Virus record (IMG/VR): IMGVR_UViG_3300029258_003221
Coordinates: 62,001 to 126,000 of that record
DNA length: 64,000 bases
Strand: one strand, 5' to 3'
Source of the DNA: a virus
Positions 26,159-35,707 of the stretch are shown in pieces. Below the pieces are notes generated by a model that did not search any database, was not told the origin of the DNA, and saw only the letters and a program-made list of their open reading frames with translations. A program made the position numbers and the translations under genes. How positions within the stretch are numbered: the stretch's first letter is position 1; the number at the start of each line of letters is the position of its first letter.

Positions 26159-26566
26159 TTAGAATCCATAAACCTTCCACGGAATGTTTTCAGGCTCTGG
26201 TTTTTGAAATATATGATGAGGGCTTTGATGTTCAGATTCGTCATAGGCCCAAGTGGCTTCGGTGATTATTGTGCCGGTGCTTGAGAGTGTATGTTGAAAA
26301 GATATAAGATTGGCTTCTCGATATGTATTACTTGCAGGTCCGACCTGAAGTATTATGTCAACTGGAGTTCTGTCATTTAAACATTGTTCTATGTCTTGCC
26401 GACCATGTTCACGACAGAATAAAATCTCTATTCTTAGAGAAATTGTTTCTCTTTGAACTCCATCTCCAAAATGAATGGGTGTCCGTTCAGAACGGGTGTG
26501 CCAATTTAACATTGGTATCCAATCGTAACCCGGTCTTTCTGGATTGATTAGTTTGAAATAATTCAC
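26159..26566 (-). CDS. Hypothetical tail-region protein, 135 aa
   Basis: A small protein of tail-gene character (NPERPGYDWIPMLNWHTRSE at the N-terminus, then amphipathic beta strands). It begins with GTG placed directly after the stop of the preceding gene, so translation is probably coupled. No family recognised. Confidence 0.5.
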   Translation of the reverse strand: MNYFKLINPERPGYDWIPMLNWHTRSERTPIHFGDGVQRETISLRIEILFCREHGRQDIEQCLNDRTPVDIILQVGPASNTYREANLISFQHTLSSTGTIITEATWAYDESEHQSPHHIFQKPEPENIPWKVYGF

Positions 26567-27094
26567 TTAGCAAATTCTCATTCCAGCAATGGCTTTGAAG
26601 ACAGCTCCTTGTTCTAATGCTTTACAACTCCATAGAAACTTAGAGACTTCAAATTCATTGTACTCAGAGCGTTTAATGCAGGGGAATTCCCCTACTGAAT
26701 CAAAAAACTCTTTGTTCAATAATATACCATCACTGGAGCCTTCATCAAAGGTCGTTTTTCCATTGACAATAGGAAAAGCTATATCTTTTTCACTGTTGAT
26801 GAAGGAAGGAAGTTTTCGGTGAATATTTGTTTTGACTCTGCTGCCAGCGAATACTATGAAGCCCCATTTGTGCTTCAGTTTCTTCATGCCAGCATTAATT
26901 AGTGAAGTGATTGTGTCCTGCCCTTTGTAAACAGGACATATTTCTTTCATTGGCTTAGTCTCTTTGGGAGACGTGTCCTTGGCTACGATACAGATCGTAT
27001 CGTAATTTGCACAACAAAGTGTGTTTGTAGTAATCCTTAGCCCATCGAAATCTCTATCTGGGTTAAGAACTATAAATCCAATGTCTAAATCCAT
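26567..27094 (-). CDS. GT-A-like protein, possible glycosyltransferase, 175 aa
   Basis: The chain follows a family-2-like order: N-terminal strand DIGFIVLNPDRD, LINAGMKKLKHKWGFIVFAG, a region with DIAFPIV, and a C-terminal GAVFKAIAGMRI. This suggests a reduced nucleotide-diphospho-sugar transferase fold, but no clear D-x-D is visible and the match is from memory of related phage proteins. It sits in the tail operon and might glycosylate a tail protein. Confidence 0.4.
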   Translation of the reverse strand: MDLDIGFIVLNPDRDFDGLRITTNTLCCANYDTICIVAKDTSPKETKPMKEICPVYKGQDTITSLINAGMKKLKHKWGFIVFAGSRVKTNIHRKLPSFINSEKDIAFPIVNGKTTFDEGSSDGILLNKEFFDSVGEFPCIKRSEYNEFEVSKFLWSCKALEQGAVFKAIAGMRIC

Positions 27095-27096
27095 TG

Positions 27097-27876
27097 TTAA
27101 ACTAAAGATGTATCGAAATCAATTCTAATGACATCATCTTCTGAAATTGCTGCCGACAATGCGAATGTCCCACTGGCGGGGGTCGGCGTGAATTTAAGTA
27201 AACTCCAAGGATCATCTACTAAAGGTCCGGGCACATAAATAGACACATCTGAAAATATCCTGATTCCATTTACATAAACACGAAGAGACCCGCTAACAAA
27301 AGCAGTGGATGTTGAATTTACCTTGTAGTTAATATAGTCAGGTTCAACCAAATCTGAATGAACTGGTTCGAGACCATAGTAATGTCGATGAGCGGCTGCT
27401 GTATCAAATCCTAAATTGAACTTAACGATATTAGGAGATTCAAGCTCAACATCTACTGAAGATGTTGATTGAAATACCACTTCGCCACTGGTAAGATTCA
27501 CAGGATCGTCTTCGGTGTTGTCAATTTGAAGTGTGATATCACTAGCTTCATCAGCAATTAATGCTAATTTATCTGATTCAGCTTTGGTCATGCGAACATA
27601 ATCGTCTGAATCAGTGTGTTGTTCAATGCTATGAGCGGCATCATCGATAGCGGTCGATTTCAAACTGCCATCAGCCGATATTGATTGGTTTAATCTATTT
27701 GCCACAGACCCCTGTGTGCCAATAGCATCTCTCATCTCTTCAATTACATCATCCAATGCTAAATTAATTAGCTCTTGACGTGTCATCAAAGCCTGTAATG
27801 GAATATTATCATATTCGTAATGATAGGGGTCATTAGGACCAAAAAGCGGTACGTCAATTAATTCTACACGTGGAAT
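27097..27876 (-). CDS. Tail fibre-type protein with an ATT start codon
   Basis: The conventional ATG is at 27786, but it has no SD, and the frame stays open for 30 codons upstream, encoding VPLFGPNDPYHYEYDNIPLQ, a typical phage appendage opening. The seven-base SD GGAGGTG lies just before an in-frame ATT at 27876 (six bases from GGAGG). I take ATT as the start, giving 259 residues. The remainder has a helical stretch, then beta-rich sequence ending in a C-terminal domain with YVNGIRIFSDVSIYVP. Probably a tail fibre or collar component. Confidence 0.55.
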   Translation of the reverse strand: MPRVELIDVPLFGPNDPYHYEYDNIPLQALMTRQELINLALDDVIEEMRDAIGTQGSVANRLNQSISADGSLKSTAIDDAAHSIEQHTDSDDYVRMTKAESDKLALIADEASDITLQIDNTEDDPVNLTSGEVVFQSTSSVDVELESPNIVKFNLGFDTAAAHRHYYGLEPVHSDLVEPDYINYKVNSTSTAFVSGSLRVYVNGIRIFSDVSIYVPGPLVDDPWSLLKFTPTPASGTFALSAAISEDDVIRIDFDTSLV

Positions 27877-27901
27877 GATACACCTCCGGCCAATATTTTA
27901 A

Positions 27902-28375
27902 TTACACGAAATTTAAGCGCCAGTTGAAGGTGAGCTGCATGTCTGCTGTTTTACTTAAATCCGGGAATGTTGTCATGCTGTACAAATCACCACTTGCCAT
28001 TTTAAGTCCCATCTCGTTGATGGCAACTCCTACAAGTTCATCAAAGGCAACCACTGAAGTTAGAATAACCTGTTCTGGCACAGAACTATCTATGTTTGCC
28101 ACCACAGGCTTTGAAAGTCTTGTAACGCCAAAAAGACCAGTTCGTCCCGCATCTACAAATTTTTTGACCCCACCTTGTGTACCACCATCACCAAATTCTA
28201 TTCTGGTAATGTAGAAGTCAAATCCATCTCCAAGGTCATTGGCTAATGTTTTTGCTAAGGCTTGGCGACCCTTTCTTAATACGGTATTAGGGAAATCGAT
28301 AAACTCAATTTCACCATTTTTGTGCTCAACAATGATTTCCACGTCACCTTTAGTTTCAATGCTTGTTTGTATCAT
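27902..28375 (-). CDS. Hypothetical tail protein, 157 aa
   Basis: A beta-rich protein (GDVEIIVEHKNGEIEFIDFP, later FYITRIEFGDGGTQGG and a closing QLTFNWRLNFV). The pattern resembles phage tail or collar proteins found after tail protein I. Its ATG at 28375 overlaps the stop of the preceding gene as ATGA. An upstream in-frame start was rejected because it lies within that gene without an SD. Confidence 0.55.
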   Translation of the reverse strand: MIQTSIETKGDVEIIVEHKNGEIEFIDFPNTVLRKGRQALAKTLANDLGDGFDFYITRIEFGDGGTQGGVKKFVDAGRTGLFGVTRLSKPVVANIDSSVPEQVILTSVVAFDELVGVAINEMGLKMASGDLYSMTTFPDLSKTADMQLTFNWRLNFV

Positions 28376-31300
28376 AAATCGCCCTCTTCTGTTTCTCCAT
28401 TGCTCCATTCAACTGAGTAGGAGATGTTTTCTTCTTGTGTAACATGTTCTAATACTTGGCTTCCACTCCCGCCAGACTGCAATATATTAATAGCTACAGT
28501 CCCAGCGGCAGAATCCAAAATTTGACGTTCAACAATGTCATGTCCATCTCTATCGATTTGATCGAATGCATCGAATTTGATTTCGTAAGAATTCTTTTCA
28601 AAATGAAGAACATCATATGTAACGGCTGTTCCACCATTATCTGTGGTTGTCCAATCTTGGTGTTGACCTTCCAGAATTACTTCATCTCCGCTGATGAAAG
28701 CAATCTTGTAATAATCATCATCAATCTTAAACAAGTAATTCTGATAAAAGTTACTGTCATCTGTGATCAAATCTTCATCAGAAGGAGCATTATTTCCATT
28801 CAAAATGCCTAAACCAGATTCATGATCTGCTGCTGTTGTAAGCGTCAAGCCTCGATATCCAAAATATCCAACTTTGTTTCTAACAAGTCTTTTCCTGATA
28901 GATATGTCTGCCCCTGCTGCATCCCCATCAGAATAGCCAATAATGTAAATATTATTGCCATCAAATTCCGAAATTTCATACTCTTCATCGTCGTATTCAA
29001 TGTAATCGCCAATGTTAGCAACTTCAGCAATATCCAGCAAAAAAGCATCATTTAGGTTAATCAATGCACGATCTGTGACATCGAGTTCACCTGTTGTACT
29101 TGTTGCCACCGTTTCAGCATCATCATTTAAAAGCGTGTATGTAATTCCAGAAGCGTCACTTGATGGCAAAGTTCCATCATCTACTAAGAAAACTATGCCA
29201 TTTGGGTCAATTGATTCGATGTCATAAGTTGATCCATAAGCAGGGATATTTACAGTCCAAGCAGATCCTGTATAATCAGGAGTGTTGTCAACATCCCAAA
29301 TAGACTTGGCATTAAGGCCAGCAAAATCAACATTAGCATCTGTTAATTGAAACAGATTGCTTTGTGTGATTGTGGAGCTTGTGCTGGTGTATGTTACATT
29401 AGATAAATGAAATGTAAATTGCGATTGATTAATTGGTTCACTGATTGCTGAAATAATTCGTGCTGTGTTTTTATCAAACAAGTCAATTAAGTATGTTCCC
29501 GCATGAACATGTGGAGACAAAACTTCAAATATGTGATAGCTTGGTATTATTCCTAAATTATCAAAATTAACATCTGGAGCTACTACAGAAATATGTTGAT
29601 TGTATCCTGTACCACTCAAGCCACTTAAAACAGTTGTTTGTTCTGCCAAATCATCTCTGGCAACTTTAAACGCATCTAAAAGCCCATCTGGGATCACTCT
29701 ATGGAAGATTGGATTGAAGTTACCAGACAAAACTTTTTCTGTCATTGAAATCAAAACAAGAGTTTCTATTGTTTCTACAGGTGGTTGAATATATTCTGAT
29801 ACTTCTCCTGAGAAATTAATGGAATGAACAACGGAATGAAAAGGAGTGTATTCATCCAAAATCTCCTGCGTCTCTACCATTCGCTCATTTGATAACTCTT
29901 TGACAGAAACATCTACGGTAATTTTACTGCTGATGCAACTGCCACAAGGATCTCTGAATGATTTGTCGATGTAACACGGATCTGTAGAATCACGTGTAGA
30001 TCCATTGTATTCTTCCATGTTGTAAATATTTTCACTGTATGGAAACTCGGTTCTAATTTGACCGAAAATCAATGGTTCTTGAAATGGATGTCTTACTGGT
30101 ATGACGACATCGAACATTACATCATCTTCTTCAATCAATCTCACATTCCAGTTTTTTGGAGGATAGGTTTGGTCAGCTTCATCCCTTTGATCTGCAAGAG
30201 GCAGAGTCAAAATGTAATCTTCGATATTTTGCTCAAGACTACTTGGGACTTCTTTGTATTTGTACCTTACTCTAACAATGTCCCCTACAGCAAGGGCCAC
30301 AGGGTTTGCTGAAAGGTCTTCTCCGATCCAAGTCATAAACCAAGTACAATCATCTTCTGAAAAAGACACGTAGTCTTTTGAAAATTCAACATACTCATCT
30401 GTTCCATCATACCGAACATAAAGAGAAAAGTTCTCTTCATCAATTGGAGTGATTACATCTTTTTCTAATTCAAAGACAACGCTATCAGTAACCTCAAATG
30501 ATTCTTCCCAAGTATACTGAGAAACTACCTGCCAGTATTGAGTCAGCTTATCCAGTGTCATGCCTGCTTGAGAGAAAGCTTCACGCAATCCAGTGATTGT
30601 GCCTTTTCTTTTAAAGACAGGGACAGCACGTTTAATTTGCCTTCTCCACAAAGTGGAATCTGTTGATTTCAATTTAAGTGCAAACAGGTTTGACAGATAT
30701 ACAAGCAAAGATTGATGCAGTACATTTGCATCGTACAAATCGATGATTTGATTTGCCAAATCTTCTATAAGCGTAAATCCTTCTGCGACAGAAGCATTGA
30801 ATTTCTCAAGTGTATCCGGGGTCAAATCTCCATCGCAGAGAATTTGCTTGTACATTTCAGGAAGATATCGTTCCAGCAAAGTTGTATATTTATCATCCAC
30901 TGTCTGGTGTTTAGGTAAAGTTGATACTGATTTAGGATCAGTCCCAACGCTGAAAGAAATGTGGGATGATAATGTTCCGCCAGCGATATTTGGCGTCCAT
31001 GTCCAGCAAAGAAAATAATCACCTTCTTTTGCATCTCCATCAGGCGTCCAATCATAATTGAAAACACCCGTCATTTCATTGCCATCTTCATCCTCTGCTT
31101 TTGAAATTAAGGCATTTTCTGTATCAGTCGAAAGCCATGCAGGGAAAAGCTCAGTACCAATTACCTTCTGAGGGTATCTATCTTTGAAATAGAACGTATT
31201 TGTCTTTTTAGATGATTCCAGTTGTTCTCTTAATCTGGTGGCATTAAGGATGTTCTCATCAGTGGGACTTTGACAAACTAAAGCATCTGCTGCAATGCTG

Positions 31301-31503
31301 GAAGCCAATAATTCATCATCATAAGTTGTTTTATCGTAACTTCCATAATTAAGCTTCTGATAATCTCTTTCAACGAAGTAGATTACCAAGCTGTCAACTT
31401 TGTATGGATCGGCAACAAAACAACCGCTTGCATTCGGTGTTTCAATTTCAAATCGAATAGTGTCCGTAATTTTCGGACTTTCATTTATTGTTTTTAATGC
31501 CAT
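28372..31503 (-). CDS. Baseplate wedge / tail protein I-like protein, 1043 aa
   Basis: The domain at about residues 205-340 (LLERYLPEMYKQILCDGD, LHQSLLVYLSNLFALKL, FKRKGTITGLREAFSQAG) matches phage P2 tail protein I and the related wedge proteins, which link the J/gp6-like ring to the tail fibres. The remaining 700 residues, beta-rich with many Asp and Thr, probably form a peripheral arm as in T4 gp7. Its start overlaps the stop of the J-like gene (TAATG), the usual order J then I. Confidence 0.8.
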   Translation of the reverse strand: MALKTINESPKITDTIRFEIETPNASGCFVADPYKVDSLVIYFVERDYQKLNYGSYDKTTYDDELLASSIAADALVCQSPTDENILNATRLREQLESSKKTNTFYFKDRYPQKVIGTELFPAWLSTDTENALISKAEDEDGNEMTGVFNYDWTPDGDAKEGDYFLCWTWTPNIAGGTLSSHISFSVGTDPKSVSTLPKHQTVDDKYTTLLERYLPEMYKQILCDGDLTPDTLEKFNASVAEGFTLIEDLANQIIDLYDANVLHQSLLVYLSNLFALKLKSTDSTLWRRQIKRAVPVFKRKGTITGLREAFSQAGMTLDKLTQYWQVVSQYTWEESFEVTDSVVFELEKDVITPIDEENFSLYVRYDGTDEYVEFSKDYVSFSEDDCTWFMTWIGEDLSANPVALAVGDIVRVRYKYKEVPSSLEQNIEDYILTLPLADQRDEADQTYPPKNWNVRLIEEDDVMFDVVIPVRHPFQEPLIFGQIRTEFPYSENIYNMEEYNGSTRDSTDPCYIDKSFRDPCGSCISSKITVDVSVKELSNERMVETQEILDEYTPFHSVVHSINFSGEVSEYIQPPVETIETLVLISMTEKVLSGNFNPIFHRVIPDGLLDAFKVARDDLAEQTTVLSGLSGTGYNQHISVVAPDVNFDNLGIIPSYHIFEVLSPHVHAGTYLIDLFDKNTARIISAISEPINQSQFTFHLSNVTYTSTSSTITQSNLFQLTDANVDFAGLNAKSIWDVDNTPDYTGSAWTVNIPAYGSTYDIESIDPNGIVFLVDDGTLPSSDASGITYTLLNDDAETVATSTTGELDVTDRALINLNDAFLLDIAEVANIGDYIEYDDEEYEISEFDGNNIYIIGYSDGDAAGADISIRKRLVRNKVGYFGYRGLTLTTAADHESGLGILNGNNAPSDEDLITDDSNFYQNYLFKIDDDYYKIAFISGDEVILEGQHQDWTTTDNGGTAVTYDVLHFEKNSYEIKFDAFDQIDRDGHDIVERQILDSAAGTVAINILQSGGSGSQVLEHVTQEENISYSVEWSNGETEEGDL

Positions 31504-33059
31504 TATTCAAATATGAAGTTGATTGTAGTATTAGAAGGTCTAATGATTTCATAAAACTTAGCGACAACAAGTTCGCCAGAGTTATCTGCATCATCTGTTT
31601 CAAAGTCCACAGTCACACTTTTTATTTCCCTGATATCTGCCAGTGATGTAATTAAATCAACACTTTTTAAGTCTTTATTGTATTCCCAGTTATTGAGATT
31701 GTAGAATGAGTTCACTCTTCTTTGAATTCTTTCATCAAATTCATCCTTGAACTTTTTGTAAAACTTATCCATAATCACATCGATAGACGTGTCTACTTCA
31801 ATGACCACTCCATCTTTAATGCAAAGATAATCTGTGATCATTTTCTTAGTATCAAACATTTCCTGAAGAGCTACTTTCAATTGATCATTGGCTTCTATGA
31901 GATTGGTTTCGCCATCTCTGGCCAAAACATACAAATCGACAATGTTTGCTGCACATCCATAGTTTCTGAGAATCGCTGTCGATTTTCCAATTTGACCATT
32001 GAATTCAGTTGCAAACTGATCAGCAAGGGTTTTGTAATCTTCTCCAGCTACAGCTCTATCTTGTGTTCTTAAATACTGAGGTAATTTTCTTCTGATGTCA
32101 TCTATTGTATCGCCAGCATATCCAAATTCGCCTTTAGTGTAGTTGATAAAAGACACTGGGATTCGAAAATCAAATCCGGGCACCAAAAAGGTTCTTTGAA
32201 TTTCAACTGATCCTGTAACGATATTGCCTGCTGTTCCGCCGCCAGTTCGATAAGTAATTCTAATTTCTGCTCCATCGTATGGAATTAGCCCTGCCTTTGA
32301 TCCACCAAATAATACAAAACCATTGTAATCAGGATCAAAATCCACTCTAAATTCTCTGCGTTTTTCAGAGTCAGTGAAGTAATCTACTTTTTCCCATTCA
32401 ATTCCGTCAATGAAAACACGAACAGAGTTCCAAATTACCGGCCCATATGTCAATGGAACAATTTGACTTACTGCTCCACTTCCTTGTGTTGTTTGATCTC
32501 TGCTTCTTCCTTCAAGTCCGACAACGCTTGTGTTTACGAAGTTGCCAGCAGAAATTTCTATGTTGTCATCAAAAATAGGATTGTTGTCTGAATCGGCAGG
32601 ATACAACTCTATTGTTCTTGGCCCATCGTCTGTGGATATGTCAATTGTGACAGGCGTGGGAATAACCATGTCTGTTTCAAGCACATTGTTAATTGTAACC
32701 GACCATAAAGAACGTGCGGCAATTGGAGGTTGTGGAGTAAATCCTACCAACAAGCACAAGCGAAATGCATTATCTACTTCAGAAACTGTATCAATGAATA
32801 TTTCGTTAGCAATTTGGTCAATTTTGAATGACAATGTGTCAGCTATGAATGCCCAGTTTTCAATGAGCATAACAGCTAAATCAGATTCGACAAAGTCATT
32901 AAAGCTATCTGCAAAGTTTGTCTTAATGTAACCAACCAGTCTGCTTTTCATAGACCAAAAATCTTGGTTGGTATAATTAGTGTTAATCAAATTTGGCGTT
33001 CTAACTAAATTTGATTCATCAAAGGGGGTTACATCAAATGGACAATTTTCCAACGGCAT
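31503..33059 (-). CDS. Baseplate J-like / T4 gp6-like wedge protein
   Basis: 518 residues of the baseplate J family: an N-terminal helical region with ESDLAVMLIENWAFIADTLSFKIDQIANE, the central LVGFTPQPPIAARS, and a C-terminal domain with YLRTQDRAVAGEDYKTLADQF, all typical. It dimerises to form the inner baseplate ring. It sits between the gp25-like and tail protein I-like genes as expected. Confidence 0.88.
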   Translation of the reverse strand: MPLENCPFDVTPFDESNLVRTPNLINTNYTNQDFWSMKSRLVGYIKTNFADSFNDFVESDLAVMLIENWAFIADTLSFKIDQIANEIFIDTVSEVDNAFRLCLLVGFTPQPPIAARSLWSVTINNVLETDMVIPTPVTIDISTDDGPRTIELYPADSDNNPIFDDNIEISAGNFVNTSVVGLEGRSRDQTTQGSGAVSQIVPLTYGPVIWNSVRVFIDGIEWEKVDYFTDSEKRREFRVDFDPDYNGFVLFGGSKAGLIPYDGAEIRITYRTGGGTAGNIVTGSVEIQRTFLVPGFDFRIPVSFINYTKGEFGYAGDTIDDIRRKLPQYLRTQDRAVAGEDYKTLADQFATEFNGQIGKSTAILRNYGCAANIVDLYVLARDGETNLIEANDQLKVALQEMFDTKKMITDYLCIKDGVVIEVDTSIDVIMDKFYKKFKDEFDERIQRRVNSFYNLNNWEYNKDLKSVDLITSLADIREIKSVTVDFETDDADNSGELVVAKFYEIIRPSNTTINFIFE

Positions 33060-33487
33060 TATACTGCTCCCAACGGCACTTCTAGTACTAGAGAATCTAT
33101 TTTGGTAATATCTTCTGGATCGACGATATCAATTTTGATGCCAAGAATAGCATCTAACTCATCTTGTGTATCATCTTTATTTAGATCATTTTTATTAAAG
33201 TTAGAAGTTACTTGAATTGCATCAACTACAACCCTTGGTTCCCATCTTTCGATAGATTCCACAATCATACCTCGTGCTTGCTGCTCAAGTGTAAAATCAT
33301 TAGGCTCAAAGATTAATCTCCTTAAAGGAGTGCCAAATTCCGGCAACATAACTCTTTCTCCGGGATTTGTTAGAAGTAATTGCAATAAATCAGCTTTGAT
33401 TTGATCAACACCGCTCTTTTGAGCCATGATTCCTCTTGGTGTTTTGACCAAGGGGTATTGCAAGCCTATGAATTTTTTATCTGCCAT
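33059..33487 (-). CDS. Baseplate gp25/W-like protein
   Basis: 142 residues with the gp25-like lysozyme-fold (non-enzymatic) signature: LLTNPGERVMLPEFGTPLRRLIFEP followed by a helix and IERWEPRVVVDAIQV. It connects the sheath to the wedge and starts sheath assembly in contractile tails. Its length is normal for the family. Confidence 0.9.
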   Translation of the reverse strand: MADKKFIGLQYPLVKTPRGIMAQKSGVDQIKADLLQLLLTNPGERVMLPEFGTPLRRLIFEPNDFTLEQQARGMIVESIERWEPRVVVDAIQVTSNFNKNDLNKDDTQDELDAILGIKIDIVDPEDITKIDSLVLEVPLGAV

Positions 33488-33498
33488 TTAAATTACCT

Positions 33499-35697
33499 CT
33501 ATGACCCTGTTGCTGTTACAACACCGGCACCGGTGTCAATTTCTGTTTCTCCAAATTCATTGTCACATGGTGGACCTTCAGCACCCGCCATTGCTGACTC
33601 GTATTCACTGCAATCTCCCCCACTACAATCTGGTGGATCTTGACAAGGGTGATGACCTGAAGCAAAAACTCTTTCGCTAATAGCTTTTTCTGTCCAGTGT
33701 GTAATTCCTGTCAAAGGACAAATAACTGGACATCGAGCAATAATGACCGGATAAAGACAAGGGCCTTTGCAACGTTTGCCCTCTTGAGGTGGGCAGTCTC
33801 GACCAGCCATAAGCAAAATTTGTTTCTCTGCGAAGAATATATGTAGTTCTCCAGAATAACGAAAATGCACATCTTCTGTAGCTGTAATGAACATTTTTGA
33901 CACATACGTGAATTTGTCTGATGGGTTTTTCTCTTTGTCTCCAACTAAAACAATATCCATGTCATATGTGCTTCTGATAGAATGCCCACCAGCTCTTAAG
34001 AAAATTACACCCGGCTCTCCTTGTGGACGACCCTGAAATCTCATGAAGTGAGGCCCACGTTCAATATTTGCTTTTGGATCAGCTCCGCTTCTTGCTTGTT
34101 GTGGATGTAATATCTGAATGTACTGACGTTCTGTTTGTTCCTGAGAGTTATCATCATTCCAACGAGTCTCAAGACCATAACCGGAAATCAATTGAACATA
34201 AGCTTGAGTCGCTTTAGCGACTGGTGTTCCACCTTCTTTTCTTGGTGGGCTACACTGTTCATTTAATTCATCAACCATATGAATTTCGTGTTTGCTTGTG
34301 CTCTCAAGATGAATTCCTCTTCTTGGTCCGGCATAGCAACTGTCAGAAGATTCCCCAGCAGGCAAAACTGTTTCATCATTCATTTCAATTTTGTTGCCGG
34401 TTGCAGTCAAAAGTTCAATTTTGTTTTGAACGCCTCGAAGCTCTGTTTCTTCTTCAATGTCATTCATCTCGAACTTATGACCAGTAGCGGTCTTCATTTC
34501 AATTTTGCCCAAGAACTTATCATTACATCCGAAATCAAAAGACTCTAATGAACGTTCCCAAATTGGAGTTTTTCTGGGCTCTTCAACTGAATCATCCATC
34601 AGGAAGCTTTGACCGCTAATTGAAATAAACTGAATGCCTGTTTGTGGTAAATCCAATTTGTTGTTTTGTGGCGTACCCGGACCTTTCACAGGTCTACATT
34701 CGTTTTGGTGTTTAAAGAATGGGTTTGCTCCTGATTGTGACCCTTCGTATTTTGTTCCTTTAGGTGTTCTTGGGTGACCACCCAAAATTCTTTCACAACT
34801 TTCTCCAGACTGCTGTGCACAATTGGGCTTACAAAGCTGTTCTCCTTCAATTGGATTTCCATGAACATCGGTCAGATAAGGGAATTGCCCACTGTGTTCT
34901 GAACATTGATTTACATCTCCACCAACACCACAATTTGGATGAGCCCATTGACCACCGTAATGCATGTGGTCATCTTTGAAAATCATGTAGTTTCCACGAC
35001 TTGATTGAATTTCCAATCGTTTCCAGCGACGATTACATTTCGCATTGCCATCAACCATTTTCAACATATGTTTTTCTGGCGTTTTGAAACCATAGATGTT
35101 TGGATACGTTGTTCTTTTTTGTTCATTTGGGTCCAGAATAAATTCTGTAGTTGTATCGATGTCTCTACCATTATAACTCTCAGTATTCCATGGAGGATAA
35201 ACTTGAGATTCGTCATTTGGGCCTACGGCATAACCTTTTCTGTGCCCTTGATAAACAGCTTCATATTCTCTGTTAGGAAACTGATTTAAGAGATCCCTAC
35301 CACCCGGACCTCTGTCTCTGTGCCAAGTGGTGCCCAGATAATAAGGGGCATCTCTGTTGCCGTTGTCAAATATAATGCACAAAGTGCTTCCGGCAGGTGG
35401 CACCCAGTTTAAACCACTGTCATCAAAACCACCCATGGGATTGATTGGTGTAGCAAAAGGCAAAGAGAGAAAATTAGTTTCTGGATCATGTAATTTGGGA
35501 TGATAGAACCTAACTCTGTTTTCTTTCCAAGGATCAATTGTTTCAATACAAAGAGCACGAGTCATTCCATCCAGACTTACAGTTTGAGTCTTTGATGGAA
35601 AAGCCCTTCGTTTTGTTTCTTGCAAAGTGGTCCCAAGATGAGTAACCATCATCTCAAGTTCTTCTATTCTTTTTTGTAACTGTTCAAGTACATTCAT
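33499..35697 (-). CDS. Tail spike / gp5-like OB-fold protein, 732 aa
   Basis: After an N-terminal coiled segment (EQLQKRIEELEMMVTHLG) comes the OB-fold typical of gp5/VgrG spikes: PFATPINPMGGFDDSGLNWVPP, then PAGSTLCIIFDNGNRDAPYYLG. The later part contains repeated GHKFEMNDIEEE / GNKIEMNDET words that fit the beta-helix of a membrane-piercing spike. No lysozyme domain is present. The C-terminus has Cys-rich segments and ICPLTGITHWTEKAISER, which recurs in the 320-residue tail protein. Confidence 0.85.
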   Translation of the reverse strand: MNVLEQLQKRIEELEMMVTHLGTTLQETKRRAFPSKTQTVSLDGMTRALCIETIDPWKENRVRFYHPKLHDPETNFLSLPFATPINPMGGFDDSGLNWVPPAGSTLCIIFDNGNRDAPYYLGTTWHRDRGPGGRDLLNQFPNREYEAVYQGHRKGYAVGPNDESQVYPPWNTESYNGRDIDTTTEFILDPNEQKRTTYPNIYGFKTPEKHMLKMVDGNAKCNRRWKRLEIQSSRGNYMIFKDDHMHYGGQWAHPNCGVGGDVNQCSEHSGQFPYLTDVHGNPIEGEQLCKPNCAQQSGESCERILGGHPRTPKGTKYEGSQSGANPFFKHQNECRPVKGPGTPQNNKLDLPQTGIQFISISGQSFLMDDSVEEPRKTPIWERSLESFDFGCNDKFLGKIEMKTATGHKFEMNDIEEETELRGVQNKIELLTATGNKIEMNDETVLPAGESSDSCYAGPRRGIHLESTSKHEIHMVDELNEQCSPPRKEGGTPVAKATQAYVQLISGYGLETRWNDDNSQEQTERQYIQILHPQQARSGADPKANIERGPHFMRFQGRPQGEPGVIFLRAGGHSIRSTYDMDIVLVGDKEKNPSDKFTYVSKMFITATEDVHFRYSGELHIFFAEKQILLMAGRDCPPQEGKRCKGPCLYPVIIARCPVICPLTGITHWTEKAISERVFASGHHPCQDPPDCSGGDCSEYESAMAGAEGPPCDNEFGETEIDTGAGVVTATGS

Positions 35698-35707
35698 GTT
35701 CTATTCC

